Below the pieces are notes generated by a model. The model saw only the letters and a list, made by a program, of their open reading frames with translations, was not told where the DNA came from and searched no databases. The position numbers and the translations under genes are program-made. Shown piece by piece: positions 36,235-45,766 of a DNA stretch of 64,000 nucleotides. The DNA is from Pseudomonas mendocina (lineage in GTDB: Bacteria; Pseudomonadota; Gammaproteobacteria; Pseudomonadales; Pseudomonadaceae): positions 186,001-250,000 of the forward strand of contig NZ_CP027657.1 of assembly GCF_003008615.1 (NCBI RefSeq). Direction: 5' to 3'. Each line of letters starts with the position of its first letter. Position 1 is the stretch's first letter.

Positions 36235-37881
36235 TCAGTCTTCCCAGACGATGACTTCATCGCCGGGTAACCTGGCGACGACCTCGGCATAGCGCGCCTC
36301 CAGAACATTGCGGCGAATCTTCATGGTCGGCGTCATGCTGCCGTTATCCACCGTCCAGGGCTCGTTTACCAGATAGAAATGGCTGATCCGCTCATGCGGG
36401 GCCAACTGCTGGTTGAGCACGGATAGATGCTCCGCCAGGGATCGATCGAGCGCTTGGCGCTGCTGCTGGCGGGCGGCCGGTGACAGTTCGATCAGCGCCA
36501 AGGGTTGATCCAGGTTGCTGCCCATCAGGCACACCTGCTCGATCCAGTGATTCTTGGCGATTTCGCCTTCGATGGGCGCCGGCGCCACGTACTTGCCCTT
36601 GCTGGTCTTGAAGATGTCCTTGACCCGCCCGGTAATGCGCAGATAACCCGCGTCATCCAGCTGTCCCCGGTCGCCGGTGTGCAGCCAGCCATCCTTGAGG
36701 GTTTCCTCGGTCTTTTCCGGCTCGCGGTAATAACCCTGCATCAGCGTCTCGCTGCGCAGCAGAATTTCCCCACTGTCATCGAGGCGCAGCTGCAAATGCG
36801 GCATCGGTCGCCCGACCGTGCCGAAGCGCACCTGCCCTGGTCGGTTGAAACAACCATAGGCGAAGTGCTCGGTCATGCCGTAGCCCTCGCAGATGGTCAT
36901 GCCCAGGCGCTGATACCAGGCCAGCAAACCGGTGGAAATCGCCGCAGCGCCGGATACCAGAATGCGCGCTCGATCCAGACCGAGCCCTGCGCGCACCTTG
37001 CGTGCCACCAGACGCCCCAGCAACGGAATGCGCAGCAAACGCTCGAGCTTTTGCGCCGGCAGTTTTTCCAGCACGCCCTGCTGGAAGCGCGTCCACAGCC
37101 GCGGCACGGAGAAGAAGACGGTCGGACGAACCTGGCGCAAGTCGCTGGCGAACGTCTCCAGCGACTCGACGAAAGCCACCGACGCACCGCAATAGAGGCT
37201 GTTGAACTCCACTAGAAAGCGCTCGGCGGCATGCGAGAGCGGCAGGTAGGAGAAGAACTGATCCTGCGGCGTCATCTTCATCTCCGCCGTGGCGTTGGCG
37301 GCGGAATAGGCCATGGCATGAGCCGACAGCATGACGCCCTTGGGCTGCCCCGTAGTGCCGGAGGTATAGAGGATCGACAGCAGATCCTCGCCATGCTGCA
37401 GATGCGTACCGGGCAGCGGCTCATGCGCCTCCAGCAAGGCCTGCCATTGATGCTCGGCAGGCATGGTCGGATACGGCATGGCAATGCGGGTGATATGCGG
37501 CGCGATACCGGTCGCCAGTTTGTCCGGCTCGTCCAATTTGCCCACCAGTATGACCTTGCAGCCGGCGTGCTCCAGCACGTAGGCGATCTGCTCCGGCGCC
37601 TGCAGCGGATACAGCGGCACGCTGATCAACCCGGCATGCTGGATCGCCAGGTCACTGATGAACCATTCGGCACAGTTCTTCGCCAACAGGGCCACGCGCT
37701 CACCCGGCACGCAGCCCAGCGCCAGTAACGCGCTGGCCAGCCGACGCGCCTGGTCATCGACCTGACGCCAGCTGTAGTCATACCAGACGCCCTCTACAGG
37801 CTGGCGCAGCCAGATGGCATCGGGCTGCCGATCCAGCCAATGGTTGAAACGTTCGAGAGGCAGTTGCAGGGATTGACTCAT
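36235..37881 (-). CDS. AMP-binding long-chain fatty acid CoA ligase family protein
   Basis: The 548-residue adenylate-forming enzyme has ILYTSGTTGQPKGVM (P-loop), YGMTEHFAYG (A5), WLHTGDRGQLDDAGYLRITGR (A7/A8) and the catalytic Lys region GKYVAPAPIE. It activates a carboxylic acid to acyl-AMP and then acyl-CoA. Homology is closest to the FACL/FAA1 long-chain type. Start MSQSLQLPLERF at 37881 is used. It lies between the CoA-transferase and acyl-CoA dehydrogenase genes. Confidence 0.9.
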   Translation of the reverse strand: MSQSLQLPLERFNHWLDRQPDAIWLRQPVEGVWYDYSWRQVDDQARRLASALLALGCVPGERVALLAKNCAEWFISDLAIQHAGLISVPLYPLQAPEQIAYVLEHAGCKVILVGKLDEPDKLATGIAPHITRIAMPYPTMPAEHQWQALLEAHEPLPGTHLQHGEDLLSILYTSGTTGQPKGVMLSAHAMAYSAANATAEMKMTPQDQFFSYLPLSHAAERFLVEFNSLYCGASVAFVESLETFASDLRQVRPTVFFSVPRLWTRFQQGVLEKLPAQKLERLLRIPLLGRLVARKVRAGLGLDRARILVSGAAAISTGLLAWYQRLGMTICEGYGMTEHFAYGCFNRPGQVRFGTVGRPMPHLQLRLDDSGEILLRSETLMQGYYREPEKTEETLKDGWLHTGDRGQLDDAGYLRITGRVKDIFKTSKGKYVAPAPIEGEIAKNHWIEQVCLMGSNLDQPLALIELSPAARQQQRQALDRSLAEHLSVLNQQLAPHERISHFYLVNEPWTVDNGSMTPTMKIRRNVLEARYAEVVARLPGDEVIVWED

Positions 37882-37915
37882 CGCGCTGACCTTGGTTTTT
37901 GTTATAGGTAGCTGC

Positions 37916-37944
37916 CCGTAGGGCGGGTGCAACCCGCCCTACGG
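37916..37944. repeat. Perfect CCGTAGGGCGGGT palindrome
   Basis: Thirteen-base arms CCGTAGGGCGGGT and ACCCGCCCTACGG with a 3-base loop lie between the acyl-CoA dehydrogenase and ligase genes. It belongs to the same family as the copies near 254 and 29613. Confidence 0.8.
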
Positions 37945-37961
37945 ATGAAGCCTGCACGATC

Positions 37962-39101
37962 CTACAGCTTCATCCCTCGGCTGATGATCTCCTTCATGAT
38001 TTCCGAAGTACCGGCAAAGATGCGCTGGATGCGCGCGTTCGCGTACATCTTGCAGATCGGGTATTCCCACATGTAGCCCCAGCCGCCGTGTAGCTGAACG
38101 CCCTCATCCACCACCTTGCCGAGCAGTTCGGTGGTGAACAGCTTGGCCTCGGCGGCCACCTCTGGCGTGAGCTTCTTCTGGTTGTGATCCATCACGCAGC
38201 GGTCGGTGAACACCTGCGCCACGTCGACCTGCGTACGCATTTCCGCCAGCTTGAAGCGGGTGTTCTGGAAGTGCGATACCGGACGGCCAAACGCCTGGCG
38301 CTCCTTCACGTACTCGATGGTGGTCTGCAACGCGGCCTCTGCCCCGGCCACCGCACCACAGGCGTTGGTCAGGCGCTCCTGGGCGAGCATGTTCATCAGG
38401 TAGAAGAAACCGCCCTTGGCATCGCCCAGCAGGTTTTCCTTGGGCACCCTGACGTCATTGAAGAACAGCTCGGCGGTGTCCTGGCTGTGCATGCCGAGCT
38501 TCTTCAGTTTCTTGCCGCGCTCGAAGCCGGGCATATCACGCTCCACCAGGAACAGGCCCATGGCGTGCTTGTTGGCCGGGTCGGTCTTGGCCGCGACGAT
38601 CACCACATCGGCCAGGTAGCCGTTGGAGATGAATACCTTGGAGCCGTTGAGCAGCCAGTGATCACCCTTGTCCACGGCGGTGGTGCGCATGCCGGCCAGG
38701 TCGGAGCCAGCCGAAGGCTCGGTCATGGCCACGGCGAGGATGGTCTCGCCGCTGATGATGCCCGGCATGAAACGCGCCTTCTGCTCGGCATTGCCGTACT
38801 CGGCGATATAAGGGCCGCACAGCGCCGAGTGCAGCGGCAGCATGAATCCCGGCTCGTTGATGCGCGCCAGCTCCTCGCACATGATCTGTTCGTAGCGAAA
38901 GTCCTTGAGCCCGGCGCCGCCGTACTCCTCATCCGCCCAGGGCAGCAGGAAACCCATCTCGCCAGCCTTGCGCCAGACGCTGCGATCCACCACGCCCGCT
39001 TCCTCCCAGGCCTCCTGATGCGGTACTACCTCCTTGCTCAGGAAGGCGGCGAACGCGTCGCGAAACAGGTTGTGCTCGGTATCGAAATGGTTGCGCTGCA
39101 T
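37962..39101 (-). CDS. Acyl-CoA dehydrogenase
   Basis: The 379-residue flavoprotein has the family blocks AMTEPSAGSDLAGMRTTA and WLLNGSKVFISNG, then ERLTNACGAVAGAEAALQ and a C-terminal QLHGGWGYMWEYPICKMYANARIQRIFAGTSEIMKEII. It oxidises acyl-CoA to 2-enoyl-CoA, passing electrons to ETF. Nearby ligase and CoA-transferase genes suggest use in a branched or dicarboxylic acid pathway. It is the first gene of the three-gene minus-strand set. Confidence 0.92.
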   Translation of the reverse strand: MQRNHFDTEHNLFRDAFAAFLSKEVVPHQEAWEEAGVVDRSVWRKAGEMGFLLPWADEEYGGAGLKDFRYEQIMCEELARINEPGFMLPLHSALCGPYIAEYGNAEQKARFMPGIISGETILAVAMTEPSAGSDLAGMRTTAVDKGDHWLLNGSKVFISNGYLADVVIVAAKTDPANKHAMGLFLVERDMPGFERGKKLKKLGMHSQDTAELFFNDVRVPKENLLGDAKGGFFYLMNMLAQERLTNACGAVAGAEAALQTTIEYVKERQAFGRPVSHFQNTRFKLAEMRTQVDVAQVFTDRCVMDHNQKKLTPEVAAEAKLFTTELLGKVVDEGVQLHGGWGYMWEYPICKMYANARIQRIFAGTSEIMKEIISRGMKL

Positions 39102-39215
39102 GGTGCGGTTCCTCCGCTGCTTGTTATTGCACGAAGGTTAGGTGCGCCGCCTCGCCCTGCTCAATGACCCATGCGCTCAGCCGGGTTGACCCATTCGGTC
39201 ACGTAACGCCGGGCC

Positions 39216-39241
39216 AAAAAAAGCCCGCCATGAAGGCGGGC
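39216..39241 (-). terminator. Intrinsic terminator of dctA
   Basis: On the minus strand GCCCGCC-ttcat-GGCGGGC is followed by TTTTTTTGG, 36 bp after the dctA stop codon. Confidence 0.88.
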
Positions 39242-39276
39242 CGAAGGTGACTCCTGTGCGTGGCAGGAGCAGTACG

Positions 39277-40590
39277 TCAGACCAGTTCGCGATTGGCCGG
39301 AGCAGCGGCAACCTCAGGCTTGCCACCGGATGCCAGCTCGCGCTGCAGGGTGTCTTCGTCCAGCTCCTTGCACCACTTGGCAACCACGATGGTGGCCACG
39401 CCGTTACCGATCAGGTTGGTCAGCGCACGGGCTTCGGACATGAAGCGGTCGATACCGAGGATCAGCGCCAGGCCGGCAACCGGCAGATGGCCAACGGCAG
39501 ACAAGGTCGCGGCAAGAACGATGAAACCGCTACCGGTCACGCCTGCAGCACCTTTGGAAGCGACCAGCAGCACCAGCAGCAGGGTGATCTGGTGGCCGAT
39601 GTCCATCGGCGTATCGGTGGCCTGGGCGATGAATACCGCAGCCATGGTCAGGTAGATGGACGTACCGTCGAGGTTGAAGGAGTAACCGGTGGGGATCACC
39701 AGGCCGACCACGGATTTCTTCGCGCCCAGCTTCTCCATCTTGGTCAGCATGCGCGGCAGTGCCGATTCGGACGACGAGGTGCCGAGCACGATCATCAGCT
39801 CTTCACGGATGTAACGGATCAGGCGCACGACGCTGAAACCGTGGGCACGGGCGATACCGCCGAGCACCACCAGCACGAAGAACACGCAGGTGATGTAGAA
39901 GCAGATCATCAACTGACCGAGCTGCACCAGCGAGCCGACACCGTACTGACCGATGGTGAAGGCCATGGCACCGAAGGCACCGATGGGCGCCAGCTTCATG
40001 ATCATGTTGATGATGCCGAACATCACGTGAGCGATGCGGTCGATGAACTCCAGCACCGGCTTGCCGAAATCACCCATGCGCTGCAGGGCGAAGGCGAACA
40101 GTACCGAGAAGAACAGCACCTGCAGGATGTCGCCATTGGCGAAGGCGCCGACCACAGTGGACGGGATCACGTTGAGCAGGAAGCCGATGGTGCTCTGCGC
40201 CTCGCCTGCCTGGGCATAGGCTGCGATCTTGCTGGCGTCCAGGGTGCTCGGATCGATATGCATGCCAGCGCCTGGCTGCACCACGTTGACCACGATCAGA
40301 CCGATGATCAGGGCGATGGTGGACACGATTTCGAAGTACAGCAGTGCATAACCACCGGTTTTACCAACCGCTTTCATGTCCTGCATGCCCGCGATGCCGC
40401 TGACCACGGTGCAGAAGATGATCGGGGCAATGACCATCTTGATCAGCTTGACGAAACCATCGCCGAGCGGCTTCAGCGCTACACCGGTTTCCGGGTAGAA
40501 GTGGCCGAGCAGGATGCCGATGGTGATTGCGACCAGAACCTGTACGTAGAGCATTTTGTAGAACGGTTGACGGATAACGTCGGTCGTCAT
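39277..40590 (-). CDS. dctA: C4-dicarboxylate/proton symporter DctA
   Basis: DctA imports succinate, fumarate and malate with cations. The 437-residue protein has the DAACS family pattern: [37 protein letters not shown], the Ser-rich hairpin [13 protein letters not shown], and [26 protein letters not shown] sigma-54 type promoter at 40716-40730 matches the DctB/DctD-RpoN control known for the family; those regulators are not in this window. A terminator follows the gene. Confidence 0.95.
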   Translation of the reverse strand: MTTDVIRQPFYKMLYVQVLVAITIGILLGHFYPETGVALKPLGDGFVKLIKMVIAPIIFCTVVSGIAGMQDMKAVGKTGGYALLYFEIVSTIALIIGLIVVNVVQPGAGMHIDPSTLDASKIAAYAQAGEAQSTIGFLLNVIPSTVVGAFANGDILQVLFFSVLFAFALQRMGDFGKPVLEFIDRIAHVMFGIINMIMKLAPIGAFGAMAFTIGQYGVGSLVQLGQLMICFYITCVFFVLVVLGGIARAHGFSVVRLIRYIREELMIVLGTSSSESALPRMLTKMEKLGAKKSVVGLVIPTGYSFNLDGTSIYLTMAAVFIAQATDTPMDIGHQITLLLVLLVASKGAAGVTGSGFIVLAATLSAVGHLPVAGLALILGIDRFMSEARALTNLIGNGVATIVVAKWCKELDEDTLQRELASGGKPEVAAAPANRELV

Positions 40591-40715
40591 GGCAGTTCCT
40601 CAGTGACCACGCAGTGCATCCTTCCGATACTGCGTAGCCCTTTTGTAAGCATGTTCCCTCCATCTGGAGGGGTTTATTGTCGAGGCGCGTGAACCGCAGC
40701 CTTGCTCGCCTTATC

Positions 40716-40730
40716 GCAAGCCGCATGCCA
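40716..40730 (-). promoter_or_regulatory. Sigma-54 (RpoN) promoter of dctA
   Basis: On the minus strand TGGCATGCGGCTTGC matches the -24/-12 consensus TGGCAYR-N4-TTGC, with GG and GC 12 bp apart. It lies 126 bp before the dctA start. An AT-rich stretch upstream (about 40735-40790) could bind IHF. Confidence 0.75.
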
Positions 40731-40931
40731 CTCCGAAAAAATATAAAAAAACCAATAAAAACAATAATTTATATATTTAGATAGCCAAGCAATAATTTCA
40801 TCTGTGGCGGTTTTCCGCACGACCAGATGCCAGGGCCTGGCGGATATCCATCCGCACACGGGTCATGCAGGTGACTTGTTGGGTGCAGGCTGCTCTGGCT
40901 ACCATCGGCGACCACCTCGACGGGCCTGCCC

Positions 40932-41930
40932 ATGCGCGAACGCACCATCGCCAGCCATTTCGTCCGCGCCGCTCTGCGCGGCGCCCAGCGCCAGAACCTG
41001 GCCTGCGAGGGCATTCTGCGCGGCGCCGGCATCCAGCCGGCGATCCTTCAGGAACCCCGCGCACGCATTGCCCCCGAGCAGTTCGCTCGGCTGATGCAGT
41101 TGCTCTGGGAAGCACTGGATGACGAGTACCTGGGCTTCGGGCGCCAGCCGAGCCGACGCGGCACCTTCGCCATGATGGGGCACGCCATCATCCACTGCCG
41201 CAGCCTGGAAAAGGCGCTGAGCCGCGGCGCGCTGTTCTACGGCCTGTTCCCGGACGCACCGGTGATCCGCCTGCAGCGTGAAGGCGACTGGGCGCGGCTG
41301 AGCGTCGACGACAGCACCCTGTGGGATCCGGATCACTTCCTGGTGGAAAGCCTGCTGGTGATCTGGCACCGCCTCGGCAGTTGGCTGATCGGCCAGCGCA
41401 TTCGCCTGGAAGAGGCCACCTTCGCCTACCCCGAACCGGAGCACGCCGCCGAGTACGAACTGCTGTTCCCCAGTAGCCGGCGGTTCTCCGCCGGACAGAC
41501 CAGCCTGCTGTTCCATGCCCGCTACCTGAGCATGCCACTGCTGCAGGACGAACGTACGCTCAAGCAGTTTCTCCAACATTCCCCCGCCGATCTGCTGGCA
41601 CGCCCAGATGGCGGCGACAGCCTGACCAGCCAGATCCGCCGCCTGCTGGGCCGGGACTGTCGCACCTGGGCCGACCTGGAACACGTCGCCCAACACCTGC
41701 ACACCAGCCCACAAACGCTGCGTCGCCATTTGCGCGAAGAAGGCACCAGCTTCCAGGAGCTCAAGGATCATCTGCGGCGCGACTTGGCCATCTATCACCT
41801 GGGCCGAGATGAACTGGCGATCCAGGACATCGCCGAGCAACTCGGTTTCTCCGAACCTTCGGCTTTCCACCGCGCCTTCAAGAAATGGACAGGACTGACG
41901 CCAGGCGCCTATCGAGCCCAGGAAGGCTGA
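40932..41930 (+). CDS. AraC family transcriptional regulator
   Basis: The 332-residue protein has the arabinose-binding-type N-terminal domain (about 25-215) and a C-terminal AraC helix-turn-helix with LEHVAQHLHTSPQTLRRHLREEGTSFQELKDHLRRDLA and IAEQLGFSEPSAFHRAFKKWTGLTPGAYR. It diverges from dctA over a long intergenic gap. Its target could be the nearby acyl-CoA metabolism genes, but this is only proximity. Confidence 0.92.
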   Translation: MRERTIASHFVRAALRGAQRQNLACEGILRGAGIQPAILQEPRARIAPEQFARLMQLLWEALDDEYLGFGRQPSRRGTFAMMGHAIIHCRSLEKALSRGALFYGLFPDAPVIRLQREGDWARLSVDDSTLWDPDHFLVESLLVIWHRLGSWLIGQRIRLEEATFAYPEPEHAAEYELLFPSSRRFSAGQTSLLFHARYLSMPLLQDERTLKQFLQHSPADLLARPDGGDSLTSQIRRLLGRDCRTWADLEHVAQHLHTSPQTLRRHLREEGTSFQELKDHLRRDLAIYHLGRDELAIQDIAEQLGFSEPSAFHRAFKKWTGLTPGAYRAQEG

Positions 41931-41994
41931 GAAAGGCCCTGGCGAAGCTGCCATAAATCGCAACAATCACCCGGACATTCAATGGATTTTGTCT

Positions 41995-42021
41995 TAAACA
42001 ATCGCCAGGCAAGGCCGACAT
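41995..42021 (+). promoter_or_regulatory. Sigma-28 (FliA) type promoter
   Basis: TAAA, exactly 15 bases, then GCCGACAT matches the flagellar sigma factor consensus TAAA-N15-GCCGATAA with two deviations in the -10. It ends 31 bp before the start of a chemotaxis-type transducer, consistent with a flagellar regulon gene. Confidence 0.7.
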
Positions 42022-42052
42022 AACTCCCAGCCCAATCCAGAGAATCCCAGCG

Positions 42053-43363
42053 ATGTTCGCCACCCGCCTGAAACAAGAGCTGCAAGCCCTGCGTGAAGAA
42101 CTGGCGTCCATCGAACAGGTACGTTCCAGCCTGAACGAGGAAATGCTCGCCCTGTATCTGGATCCACAGGGTCGCATCGAATCGGTCAACCGCAACTTCG
42201 AGCAGGAAATGCTCTACCGTGCCGAACAACTGCACGGCCGGAACCTGCTGGAGATGATTCCCGATCACGTGCGCAATCTGGACTTCCATCACCGTGTCCG
42301 CCATGCCCTGGAACGTGGCGAGCACCTGGCTGGCGTCATTCGCCTCAAGCGTGGCAATGGTGAAGAGGCGTGGTTGCGCTCGATCCTGCAACCTATTCGC
42401 GACAGCCAGGGACGAATCAAGCAGTTCTCGCTGTTTGCCAGCGACCTGACTCGTACCATCGAGTCCTCGCGCGAGCACGAGAACCTGATCAAGGCATTGC
42501 AGCGTTCCACCGCCGTGATCGAGTTCAACCTCGATGGCGTGGTGCTTACCGCCAACAAGCCCTTCCTCGACGCGATGGGCTACACCCTGGCGCAAGTTCA
42601 AGGCAAGCATCACAACATCTTCTGCGATCCGGCTGAGGCCAAGTCACCGCAATACAAAGCGTTCTGGGACAAGCTGCGCCGTGGCGAATTCGTCGTCGAC
42701 CGCTTCAAGCGCGTGGACAGCCTCGGTCGCGATGTCTGGCTGGAAGCCTCCTACAACCCCATTACCGATGCCAACAACCGGCTGTACAAGGTGGTCAAGT
42801 TCGCCACCGTGATCACCGATCAGGTCATGCGTGAGGCGGAAGTGGCCGAAGCGGCTGGTATCGCCTTCGACACCTCTAAAGGCACCGATAGCAGCGCGCG
42901 AAATGGCGCCGCCGTGGTGCAGCAGATGCTCAACGCCATGCATGAACTGGCCAACCGCATGCAGGAAGCCGCGCAAGGCATCGAAGCGCTGGACAAGCAG
43001 TCCCAACTGATCGGCTCCATCGTCAAGAACATCAGCAGCATTGCCGAACAGACCAACCTGCTGGCACTCAATGCGGCCATCGAGGCGGCGCGCGCCGGCG
43101 AGCAGGGCCGCGGCTTCGCCGTGGTCGCCGACGAAGTTCGCCAACTGGCCTCGCGCACCAGCGCCGCTACCGTGGAAATCACCAGTGTGGTCGAGCAGAA
43201 CCAGCAACTCGCCGAACGCGCCGTGGAGATCATCGACCGCGGCAAGAGCCAGGCCGAACTTGGCCTGGAACTGTCCGCCCAGGCCGGTCAGGTCATCGAA
43301 GAAATCCAAGATGGCGCGCAGCGCGTGGTCAAGGCCGTGGAGCGTTTCGCGACGCAGCTCTGA
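42053..43363 (+). CDS. Soluble PAS-PAS methyl-accepting chemotaxis-type transducer
   Basis: The 436-residue protein has a short N-terminal helix and two PAS domains (about 30-145 and 150-260). The MCP signalling domain has the hairpin tip [37 protein letters not shown]. No membrane helix is present, so it is a cytoplasmic receptor of the Aer/BdlA kind. The second PAS ([30 protein letters not shown]) resembles redox or energy sensing Aer-2/BdlA-type PAS domains. The sigma-28 type promoter upstream supports a role in motility or biofilm dispersal. Confidence 0.88.
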   Translation: MFATRLKQELQALREELASIEQVRSSLNEEMLALYLDPQGRIESVNRNFEQEMLYRAEQLHGRNLLEMIPDHVRNLDFHHRVRHALERGEHLAGVIRLKRGNGEEAWLRSILQPIRDSQGRIKQFSLFASDLTRTIESSREHENLIKALQRSTAVIEFNLDGVVLTANKPFLDAMGYTLAQVQGKHHNIFCDPAEAKSPQYKAFWDKLRRGEFVVDRFKRVDSLGRDVWLEASYNPITDANNRLYKVVKFATVITDQVMREAEVAEAAGIAFDTSKGTDSSARNGAAVVQQMLNAMHELANRMQEAAQGIEALDKQSQLIGSIVKNISSIAEQTNLLALNAAIEAARAGEQGRGFAVVADEVRQLASRTSAATVEITSVVEQNQQLAERAVEIIDRGKSQAELGLELSAQAGQVIEEIQDGAQRVVKAVERFATQL

Positions 43364-43440
43364 GCACGACGACAAGGCAAAGGTAGGCTGCGCCATGCGC
43401 ACCGTGGAAAACAGCGGTGCGCGCGGCGCGCCCTACAGCC

Positions 43441-44823
43441 TCAATCGTACAAACGCACCCGGAAACACGCCCCGCCCAACTCCGACTCTTCCAGGCTCAG
43501 CTCACCGTCGTAGCTCTCGACGATGTCCTCGACCACCGCCAGGCCGATACCCTGCCCCGGATTCTGCGCATCCAGGCGTTCGCCGCGCTGCAGCACGCGC
43601 GCACGTTGATCCGGCGGCACACCAGGCCCATCGTCCTCGATGGTGATCAGGCAGCCACCGGCCAGCGGCTCCAGGCGAATGTGCACACGATGCAGACATA
43701 GCCGGTAGGCGTTCTCCAGCAGGTTACCGAGCAGTTCCATCAGCGCGCCGCGCTCCATGGTGATCTGGCTATGCTCGGGTACATCCAGCGTCGCTTCCAC
43801 GCGCTTGTCGCGGTAGACCTTGTCCAGCGAGCGACACAGGCCATCGAGCAGCGGCCACACCCGTTCACGGTGGCGCACCAGGCCGCTACGACGCAGGCTG
43901 GCACGCTGCAGCTGATAGCCGACCTGCTGGCTCATGCGCTCGATCTGCGCCTGCATCAGCTGCGCCTGCTCCCGGTTCTCCGGTTGCACCGCCAGGGTTT
44001 CCCCCATGCCCTGCAGCACGCTGAGCGGCGTCTTCAGGCTATGGGCGAGGTCCTCCAGAGAATCGCGATAACGCTCGCGCTGACGACGTTCACTGTCGAG
44101 CAGGCGGTTCAACGAATTGGTCAGGCGCAGCAGCTCGCGCGGGTGATCATCACTGAGGCGCTGGCGGGTTCCCGCCTCCACACCATCGAGCTCGTCGCTG
44201 AGCCCTCGCAGGCTGCGAAACCCCCAGGTCAGTCCGAACCAGAGCAGGCCGAGCAGAACCAGCAGCGCGATCCCCAGCCACAGGCGCAATTGCCAGGCAA
44301 AACCGTCGAACAGCGTCTGGTATTCGCGGGTCGGCTGCATGGTGACGATGCTCAAGGCCGTCTTGTCGCCGCGCACCAGATCGACCTCGATGTCGTAGAC
44401 GAAATACTCCTGGCCATTCTCGTCACGGATGCGCACGAACTCGTGGCCGCGGCCATCGTAGCGCGGCAGGTAGCGCACCAACTCATCGATGGAGGAGCGC
44501 GAGCGCCAGATCAGCTTGCCCTCGCGATCGAAGATAAAACCCAGCAAGTGCGAGTCGAGGTTGTCGAATTCCTCGTCCGGCATCTTGTCCGGCATATGCA
44601 GCTGGCCATCATGAATGCGCGCGGCCGAAATCAGGGCAGCAGCATCGGAGGCCAGGCGCTTTTCCACCGTCTGCTCCAGGGCCATGAGAAACACGCCCTG
44701 CAGCACCGGCATCAGCAACAACATGAACAGCATCGCCAGCGCTGCGCTGGCCAGCATCAGGCGTAGACGCAGCGAACCGAGGCGAATCCGCAGCTTGCGC
44801 AGAACGGCGCGCGCTCGCCTCAC
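43441..44823 (-). CDS. phoQ: Sensor histidine kinase PhoQ
   Basis: PhoQ senses low Mg2+ and cationic peptides and controls PhoP. The 460-residue protein has a first membrane helix (about 20-50), an acidic periplasmic sensor (about 51-180) with the MPDEEFDNLDSHLLGF patch, a second helix (183-203) and HisKA with His261 in LAHSLKTPLSVLQ. The HATPase carries ELLGNLLENAYRLC and EDDGPGVPPDQR. It overlaps phoP by 4 bp. The length fits pseudomonad PhoQ. Confidence 0.93.
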   Translation of the reverse strand: MRRARAVLRKLRIRLGSLRLRLMLASAALAMLFMLLLMPVLQGVFLMALEQTVEKRLASDAAALISAARIHDGQLHMPDKMPDEEFDNLDSHLLGFIFDREGKLIWRSRSSIDELVRYLPRYDGRGHEFVRIRDENGQEYFVYDIEVDLVRGDKTALSIVTMQPTREYQTLFDGFAWQLRLWLGIALLVLLGLLWFGLTWGFRSLRGLSDELDGVEAGTRQRLSDDHPRELLRLTNSLNRLLDSERRQRERYRDSLEDLAHSLKTPLSVLQGMGETLAVQPENREQAQLMQAQIERMSQQVGYQLQRASLRRSGLVRHRERVWPLLDGLCRSLDKVYRDKRVEATLDVPEHSQITMERGALMELLGNLLENAYRLCLHRVHIRLEPLAGGCLITIEDDGPGVPPDQRARVLQRGERLDAQNPGQGIGLAVVEDIVESYDGELSLEESELGGACFRVRLYD

Positions 44824-45497
44824 TTGCAGCGCTCGTTGAATATGTAGCCCTGGCCACGCACGGTTTCGATCGGCTTGTCGTTCAGTACGGTCTCCAGTTT
44901 GCGCCGCAGGCGGCCGACCAGCACCTCGATGACATTGGGGTCACGCTCATCATCACCCGGATAGAGCTGCTCCATCAGCCGCTCCTTGGCCACCACCTGC
45001 TGGTGATGGAGCATGAGGTATTCGAGAATTCGGTATTCGTATGCAGTGAGCTGCAGCGACTGCTCATCGACGGTCGCCTGTTTGCGATTGAGATCGAGCA
45101 CCAGATTGCCGGCCTCGATGGTCGACTTGGTGAACCCGGAAGATCGCCGCAACAAGGCATTCAGGCGCGCCTCCAGTTCCTCGAACTGGAACGGCTTGAC
45201 CACGTAATCGTCAGCACCGCAGGAAAGCCCTTCGACCTTGTCCTGCCAGTTGCCCCGCGCGGTGAGAATCAGGATCGGGAAGTTCTTGTCCTGGCTACGC
45301 AGCTCACGGATCAGATCGATGCCGCTCATGCCCGGCAGACCGAGGTCGACCAGAGCCAGGTCATGATTGAACGACTCGGCCCGATACAGCGCCTCTTCGG
45401 CGGTTCGCACAGCGTCCACCACATGCCCGTTCTCACTGAGGCGAGTGAACAGATGGTGACGCAGCAGCGCCTCATCCTCCACCACCAACAATTTCAT
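44820..45497 (-). CDS. phoP: Response regulator PhoP
   Basis: The 225-residue OmpR-type regulator begins MKLLVVEDEALLRHHL, with phosphoacceptor Asp51 in LALVDLGLPGMSG, the switch LILTARGNWQDKVEG and the DNA-binding winged helix ending IEVLVGRLRRKLE...TVRGQGYIF. Start is the ATG at 45497; the upstream extension is not family sequence. It is preceded by oprH but separated from it by a 199-bp MITE-like repeat. PhoP probably activates the operator in front of oprH. Confidence 0.96.
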   Translation of the reverse strand: MKLLVVEDEALLRHHLFTRLSENGHVVDAVRTAEEALYRAESFNHDLALVDLGLPGMSGIDLIRELRSQDKNFPILILTARGNWQDKVEGLSCGADDYVVKPFQFEELEARLNALLRRSSGFTKSTIEAGNLVLDLNRKQATVDEQSLQLTAYEYRILEYLMLHHQQVVAKERLMEQLYPGDDERDPNVIEVLVGRLRRKLETVLNDKPIETVRGQGYIFNERCK

Positions 45498-45538
45498 GAC
45501 ACTCCCCCTTCTCTCAGTTGTACGAAGGCCGAGCAAAT

Positions 45539-45737
45539 CAGTCGGCGTGAAAACTACTGCGCTCGGCCATGCTGCGTTAAAAACCGGCTCAGAGTGCTCA
45601 TTTACAACTCGTAAACTGCGCCCTCTTCGCCGGTTTTGACTCGCTGGCGCTTACCCTTCGGGCCAACCTTGGGTTGTTACTCCCGCTGGTCGTTGCGCCT
45701 TGCCTGACCTTCGCTCACTACGTTTTCACACGGACTG
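45539..45737 (-). repeat. MITE-like dispersed repeat, copy 3, between oprH and phoP
   Basis: About 199 bp, ends CAGTC...GACTG with GTGAAAAC inverted motifs. It shares the CTGCGTTAAAAAC and GCTCATTTACAACTCGTAAA core with copy 1 and carries extra internal sequence (TGGGTTGTTACTCCC and neighbours). It fills most of the 269-bp oprH-phoP gap. Confidence 0.75.
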
Positions 45738-45766
45738 ATGCCCGGCCAGGTGAAACGAAGCCTCCG

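Noticed and set aside
39247..40692. A 481-codon frame opposite dctA
   Set aside because: Its composition is His/Asp/Gln-rich as expected for a shadow, and DctA is unambiguous.
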